The notes beneath the pieces are model-generated. The model had not been told where the DNA came from and ran no database searches. It was given only the letters and a program-made list of their open reading frames with translations. Made by a program: the position numbers and the translations under genes. From an uncultured Pelagibacteraceae bacterium (lineage in GTDB: Bacteria; Pseudomonadota; Alphaproteobacteria; Pelagibacterales; Pelagibacteraceae), in assembly GCA_902569055.1 (NCBI GenBank), contig CACFSU010000012.1, forward strand, positions 1 through 35,944: a stretch of DNA of 35,944 bases. Reading direction: 5' to 3'. Positions 32,433 through 35,944 of this stretch are shown piece by piece (position 1 is the stretch's first letter; each line of letters opens with the position of its first letter).

Positions 32433-33711
32433 AATATCCGTATTTTCTTAATCTAACATCACCAGTTCTTGCATGAGCCTCCATACCTTCATACCTAGAT
32501 ATTCTTGCAGCAGCAGCACCAACAAGTTTAGTGGATTCTTTTGTCATTCTTTGAAAACTTAAAGTTTTTATAAATTTTCCTACAAATAAACCTCCTGTAT
32601 ATTTTCCAGCCCCTTTCGTCGGTAGAATATGATTTGTTCCTGAACACTTATCTCCGTAAGCAACTGTTGTTTCTTCACCTACAAACAAAGATCCATAATT
32701 CGTTAATCTATCATGGAACCATTTTAAATTTTCCGTTTGAACTTCTAAATGTTCGGGAGCATATTGATCACTAATTTTAACCATTTCTTCATCAGTATCA
32801 CAAAGTATTACTTCTCCATAATCTTTCCAAGCTGCTTCAGCATTGGTTCTTGGTACTTCTGGAAGTTCAGCAATTAATTCTGGAACTCTTTTCATTACTT
32901 TCTCTGCAAGATCTTTACAAGTTGTATATAACCAACAAGGTGAATTATATCCGTGCTCAGCTTGACCAACTAAATCAACTGCTATTATTTCAGAGTCAGC
33001 TTTTGCATCAGCAATAATTCCTATTTCTGTTGGCCCTGCAAATAAATCAATACCAACTTTTCCAAATAAAATTCTTTTGGCCTCAGCTACAAACTGATTT
33101 CCGGGACCAACAATTATATCAGCTGGAGGATTTTTAAATAATCCATTTGTCATTGCTGCAATAGCTGGAACACCACCTAAATTCAAAATTATATCAGCTC
33201 CACATAGATCAGCTGTATAAACAATTGTAGGGTGGGCACCCACATTTTCTTTTGGAGGACTACAAGCAATAATATTTTTTACACCTGCGACTTTTGCTGT
33301 CGTTACACTCATTACCGCAGATGCAATGTGAGCATATCTTCCACCAGGTATATAACAGCCAGCTGTATTAATAGGGATTAATTTTTGACCAGCATATAAA
33401 CCATCAGATAATTCAACTTCAAAATCTTGACCATAATTTTTTAATTGTGCTTCAGCAAATTTTCTAACTCTATCAAAAGAAAATTGGATATCATCTTTTG
33501 TTTTTTGATCTAAACTTTTTTTAATTTTTTCAATTCTTTCTTTAGAAACAATTATTTCACCATCATATTTGTCAAATTTCTTTGTTAAATCTATACAACC
33601 TTGTTCTTTAGTATTTTCTAAATCTTTTAAAAGACCTTGAACAATGTCAGTTGTTTTAGTGTCATCAGTCGAAGATGTTTTAGGTGATTTTTTTAAATAT
33701 TGTATTGCCAT
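32425..33711 (-). CDS. HisD-family dehydrogenase, sulfopropanediol-dehydrogenase-like
   Basis: 428-residue zinc- and NAD-dependent alcohol dehydrogenase of the histidinol dehydrogenase fold. Family residues are present: GQAEHG (zinc ligands), PEHLEV (catalytic Glu-His), GDKCSGTNHILPT and a C-terminal EAHA. The start (QYLKKSPKTSS) and AYGDKCSGTNHILPTKGAGK resemble the HisD paralogues called sulfopropanediol 3-dehydrogenase (HpsN) more than biosynthetic HisD, from memory. No other his gene is near. Histidine synthesis remains possible. Confidence 0.85.
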   Translation of the reverse strand: MAIQYLKKSPKTSSTDDTKTTDIVQGLLKDLENTKEQGCIDLTKKFDKYDGEIIVSKERIEKIKKSLDQKTKDDIQFSFDRVRKFAEAQLKNYGQDFEVELSDGLYAGQKLIPINTAGCYIPGGRYAHIASAVMSVTTAKVAGVKNIIACSPPKENVGAHPTIVYTADLCGADIILNLGGVPAIAAMTNGLFKNPPADIIVGPGNQFVAEAKRILFGKVGIDLFAGPTEIGIIADAKADSEIIAVDLVGQAEHGYNSPCWLYTTCKDLAEKVMKRVPELIAELPEVPRTNAEAAWKDYGEVILCDTDEEMVKISDQYAPEHLEVQTENLKWFHDRLTNYGSLFVGEETTVAYGDKCSGTNHILPTKGAGKYTGGLFVGKFIKTLSFQRMTKESTKLVGAAAARISRYEGMEAHARTGDVRLRKYGYSN

Positions 33712-33736
33712 CGGTTATGTTTTTTTTGAGATTACC

Positions 33737-33765
33737 TTAATAATGTATAAAAGCTTTTTATTCAA
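33737..33765 (-). promoter_or_regulatory. Possible promoter for the HisD-family gene
   Basis: On the minus strand TTGAAT (33765-33760) and TATTAA (33742-33737) are 17 bases apart in the 82-base gap after the phosphotransacylase gene. Each matches four of six consensus bases, so this is a weak call in an AT-rich gap. Confidence 0.3.
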
Positions 33766-33793
33766 TTAATTAAAAAAAACTATTAATTTAGAA

Positions 33794-34705
33794 CTAATCT
33801 AATGCTACAACAGCCGCAGCTATAGAAGCTAACCTAGCTCGAGCTTCATCTGATCTGCTTGTAATTACGACAGGCACTTTTCCACCCACTACAATACCTG
33901 CAGCACATGCTCCCATAAAGTAAATCATCATTTTTACCAAAGCGTTTCCTGTTTCAATATTTGGAACTAGCAATACATCTGCCTCGCCAGCTACAGCATT
34001 TTTGATTCCCTTAATTCCAGATGATTTCTTTGAAATACTATTATCAAATGCCAAGGGTCCAAAAATATCAGCATTGAGATTTTCTTTTTCAGCCAATTTA
34101 GTAAGTTCAGCTGCTTCCACAGAACTTTGCACACTTTCCAAAACTTCTTCAGTTGCAGACAATATTGCAATTTTTGGTTTTTGTATTCCTATTCTAGTAG
34201 AAAAATTAATCACATTTTTAAGAATATGCATTTTAGTTTTTACATTAGGCAAAACATTTAAAGCACCATCTGTGATAATTAGTGGTTTATCATCTTTTCC
34301 GATAGTCATATGCCAAATGTGAGATAGTCTAGTTTTTCCTAACAAGTTATATTCACGTTTTAAAACTTCTTTCATAAGTATATCTGTATGTATATGACCT
34401 TTAATAATTATTTTTACTTTATCTTTACTTGCTAATTTTGCTGCGATTTTTGCAGTTTTGTTTTCAATAGGTTCATCTATTATTTCATATTTTGAAATAT
34501 CCCATTTTATATCTTCAGCGCACCCTAAGATTTCTCTCTTATCTCCAATAAAAATTGGTTCTATTAAATTTTCATTAACAGCATCTTGAACTGATAGCAT
34601 TGGTAAGGGTTTACCTGCATTTACAACTGCAACTTTAATTCCTTTTTTTTTATGAGCCACATCCAATAGATTATTTGGACATATAATTTCTTTATTTGAG
34701 AGCAT
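33794..34705 (-). CDS. Phosphate acetyl/butyryltransferase-family protein
   Basis: 303-residue PTA_PTB-domain protein, the length of phosphate butyryltransferases. Motifs include KGHIHTDILMKEVLKRE near residue 103, ITDGALNVLP near residue 145 and VLLVPNIETGNALVKMM near residue 242; the end is VVITSRSDEARARLASIA. It exchanges an acyl group between phosphate and CoA. No acetate or butyrate kinase lies beside it. Acetyl-phosphate from sulfoacetaldehyde breakdown is one possible source, but this is inference. Confidence 0.86.
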   Translation of the reverse strand: MLSNKEIICPNNLLDVAHKKKGIKVAVVNAGKPLPMLSVQDAVNENLIEPIFIGDKREILGCAEDIKWDISKYEIIDEPIENKTAKIAAKLASKDKVKIIIKGHIHTDILMKEVLKREYNLLGKTRLSHIWHMTIGKDDKPLIITDGALNVLPNVKTKMHILKNVINFSTRIGIQKPKIAILSATEEVLESVQSSVEAAELTKLAEKENLNADIFGPLAFDNSISKKSSGIKGIKNAVAGEADVLLVPNIETGNALVKMMIYFMGACAAGIVVGGKVPVVITSRSDEARARLASIAAAVVALD

Positions 34706-34781
34706 TATTTACAATTATAGTAAAAATTAAATATGTATATAGAAATAATTTATCAAAAGTTATATTCTATTTTAAACAAGT

Positions 34782-35627
34782 ATGGAGATTGTAACTAAGA
34801 TAGCGCCAATTATATTAGCATTAATCATGTTGGGCCTAGGTCTTGGTTTATCTATAAAAGACTTTACTAGAATATTAAAAAATCCTAAAGATTTTTTTAT
34901 TGGATTTTTTTCACAATTAGTAATTTTACCTATCATTGCTTTAGGTGTAGCGTTAATCTTAAATCTCTCTACGCCAATAGCTGTAGGTTTAATGATCATT
35001 GCAGCTGCTCCTGGAGGAGTTACCTCAAACGTATTAACAAAATTTGCAAACGGGGACGTTGCTTTATCTATTTCTTTAACTGCTGTAACAAGTTTAATAA
35101 GTATTGTAACTGTTCCTTTTGTAATAATCGCTTCTGCTAACATTTTAGGCTCAACTATATCAAAAGAAATTTCAATGACTGGTATAGCAATAAAAATGGC
35201 TTTAGTTGTATCTGTACCAGTTATAATTGGTATGATTATAAGAAGATTTGCAGAAAATTTTATTTTATCTAAAATCAATATAATTAATAAGTTAACGGGG
35301 TGGTTATTTGTAATTGTATTTATTGCTATATGGATAGAAGAAAAAGATAATATTTTTTCTTACTTAGCGCAAGCTGGTTTAGCTGTTTTAGTTTTAAATG
35401 TTGTAATGATGACTTTAGCATACTTTATAGCTAAAAAATATGTAACTGGGGTTGCTCAACAAAAATGTATTGCATTAGAGTGTGGTTTACAAAATGGTAC
35501 TCTAGCCATATTTGTTGCGACATTAATCTTTGATGATATCGCTTATTTAATCCCCACAGGAGCTTATGCGCTCCTAATGTATATAACCGGTTTTATATTT
35601 ATCTATATTTTAAGAAAATCTAATTAA
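34782..35627 (+). CDS. BASS (bile acid:sodium symporter)-family transporter
   Basis: 281-residue membrane protein with about nine or ten helices. Family motifs are LGLGLSIKDFTRIL near residue 20, MIIAAAPGGVTSNVLTKFANGDVALSI near residue 71 and the crossover ECGLQNGTLAIFVATLI near residue 230. BASS proteins move organic anions such as pyruvate, pantoate or other acids with sodium. The substrate is unknown. The 3' end is 3 bases from the convergent epimerase gene. Confidence 0.87.
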   Translation: MEIVTKIAPIILALIMLGLGLGLSIKDFTRILKNPKDFFIGFFSQLVILPIIALGVALILNLSTPIAVGLMIIAAAPGGVTSNVLTKFANGDVALSISLTAVTSLISIVTVPFVIIASANILGSTISKEISMTGIAIKMALVVSVPVIIGMIIRRFAENFILSKINIINKLTGWLFVIVFIAIWIEEKDNIFSYLAQAGLAVLVLNVVMMTLAYFIAKKYVTGVAQQKCIALECGLQNGTLAIFVATLIFDDIAYLIPTGAYALLMYITGFIFIYILRKSN

Positions 35628-35630
35628 TTC

Positions 35631-35944
35631 TTATTTTTTTAATAAATGAGTTTCAATCAATTCTTTTATTATCCTTTTTGAATTATATCTTTGTGTCCAA
35701 TTCGGATAATCTTTTTTAAATTTGTTTATATTAGATATATACCAAATATGATCACCAACTCTATTATTTTTAAGAATATTTATCTTAATTTTAATTTTTG
35801 CAAAATTTTCAACAAATTCTAACGCTTCTAGAATAGAACAATTTGAAAATCTACTTCCACCAATATTATAAACCACTCCTTTTTTGGGTTTTTTGTAAAA
35901 TTCCCAAAAACAATTAATTAAATCGCTACTATGTAAATTATCTC
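35631..35944 (-). CDS. NAD-dependent epimerase, C-terminal part (5' end outside window)
   Basis: The minus-strand frame is open through the window edge, giving DNLHSSDLINCFWEFYKKP before VVYNIGGSRFSNCSILEALE. The DN(I/L)HS motif, YNIGG and GDHIWYISNINKFKKDYPNW are typical of CDP-paratose/tyvelose 2-epimerase-like short-chain dehydrogenases, which modify nucleotide sugars for surface polysaccharides. The NAD-binding N-terminus is outside the window. A GTG at 35876 is an internal codon, not the start. Confidence 0.82.
   Translation of the reverse strand, partial: DNLHSSDLINCFWEFYKKPKKGVVYNIGGSRFSNCSILEALEFVENFAKIKIKINILKNNRVGDHIWYISNINKFKKDYPNWTQRYNSKRIIKELIETHLLKK

Noticed and set aside
33794-34705. 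Full phosphotransacetylase-acetate kinase pathway
   Set aside because: Only the transacylase is present; no kinase gene lies beside it.
34772-35278. 168-codon open frame antisense to the BASS transporter
   Set aside because: The product is an Ile/Lys/Ala-rich mirror of the transporter codons, with no family match.

Overview
The window looks like a streamlined, strongly AT-rich alphaproteobacterial genome, most likely SAR11 (Pelagibacterales). The reasons are A/T-dominated codons, genes packed with few or no spacer bases, several convergent gene pairs that overlap at their stops, and a tandem SAM-II/SAM-V type leader in front of a homocysteine S-methyltransferase, an arrangement known from SAR11 relatives. 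This assignment is inference from sequence features, not a database result. I saw no rRNA, tRNA, CRISPR, insertion sequence or phage gene, and no gene-free stretch longer than about 170 bases.

Layout. 1-1850 (+): the 3' end of a SUF iron-sulfur operon (sufS partial, sufU, sufT, an A-type carrier), followed by an unannotated 56-codon ORF. 2088-3494 (-): glutamine synthetase glnA. 3636-5002 (+): YbaK-type deacylase and a DMT permease. 4991-6022 (-): homocysteine methyltransferase with its double riboswitch leader. 6064-20406: a molybdenum island. It holds a TauE-type exporter, moaB, DUF1244 protein, a coxG/coxS/coxL/coxM-like operon ending in split xdhC, a secreted hydrolase and mocA. On the other strand is a seven-gene operon moaA-moaC-thioesterase-moaD-moaE-msrP-msrQ. 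A sulfite dehydrogenase/cytochrome c pair follows (sorAB-like). 20450-25940: GYD protein, aldehyde dehydrogenase, CcdA, flavodoxin-fold reductase, gamma-butyrobetaine-dioxygenase-like enzyme, inositol-phosphatase-like enzyme and an SMR transporter homologue. 25957-29671 (-): a run of ten small, mostly uncharacterised proteins. 29739-31309 (-): cysE-cysK. 31401-35944: glyoxalase-fold protein, LysE exporter, a HisD-family dehydrogenase, a phosphotransacylase, a BASS-type transporter and the 3' end of a nucleotide-sugar epimerase.

How the parts fit. Three molybdoenzymes (a form II CoxL-type hydroxylase, periplasmic MsrP and SorA) sit with most of the genes that make their cofactor: MoaA/MoaC make the precursor, MoaD/MoaE make molybdopterin, MoaB adenylates it, and MocA makes the cytosine dinucleotide form used by xanthine-dehydrogenase-family enzymes. 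SorA, the TauE exporter and a HisD paralogue resembling sulfopropanediol dehydrogenase suggest sulfite or sulfonate handling, but that link is inference.

The least explained part is the small-protein cassette at 25957-29671. It combines two secreted proteins, three probable ferredoxin-like dimer-fold proteins in a row, a four-helix membrane protein, a cupin, an NTF2-like protein and a secreted TPR protein. An adjacent SMR homologue lacks the glutamate that defines SMR exporters.
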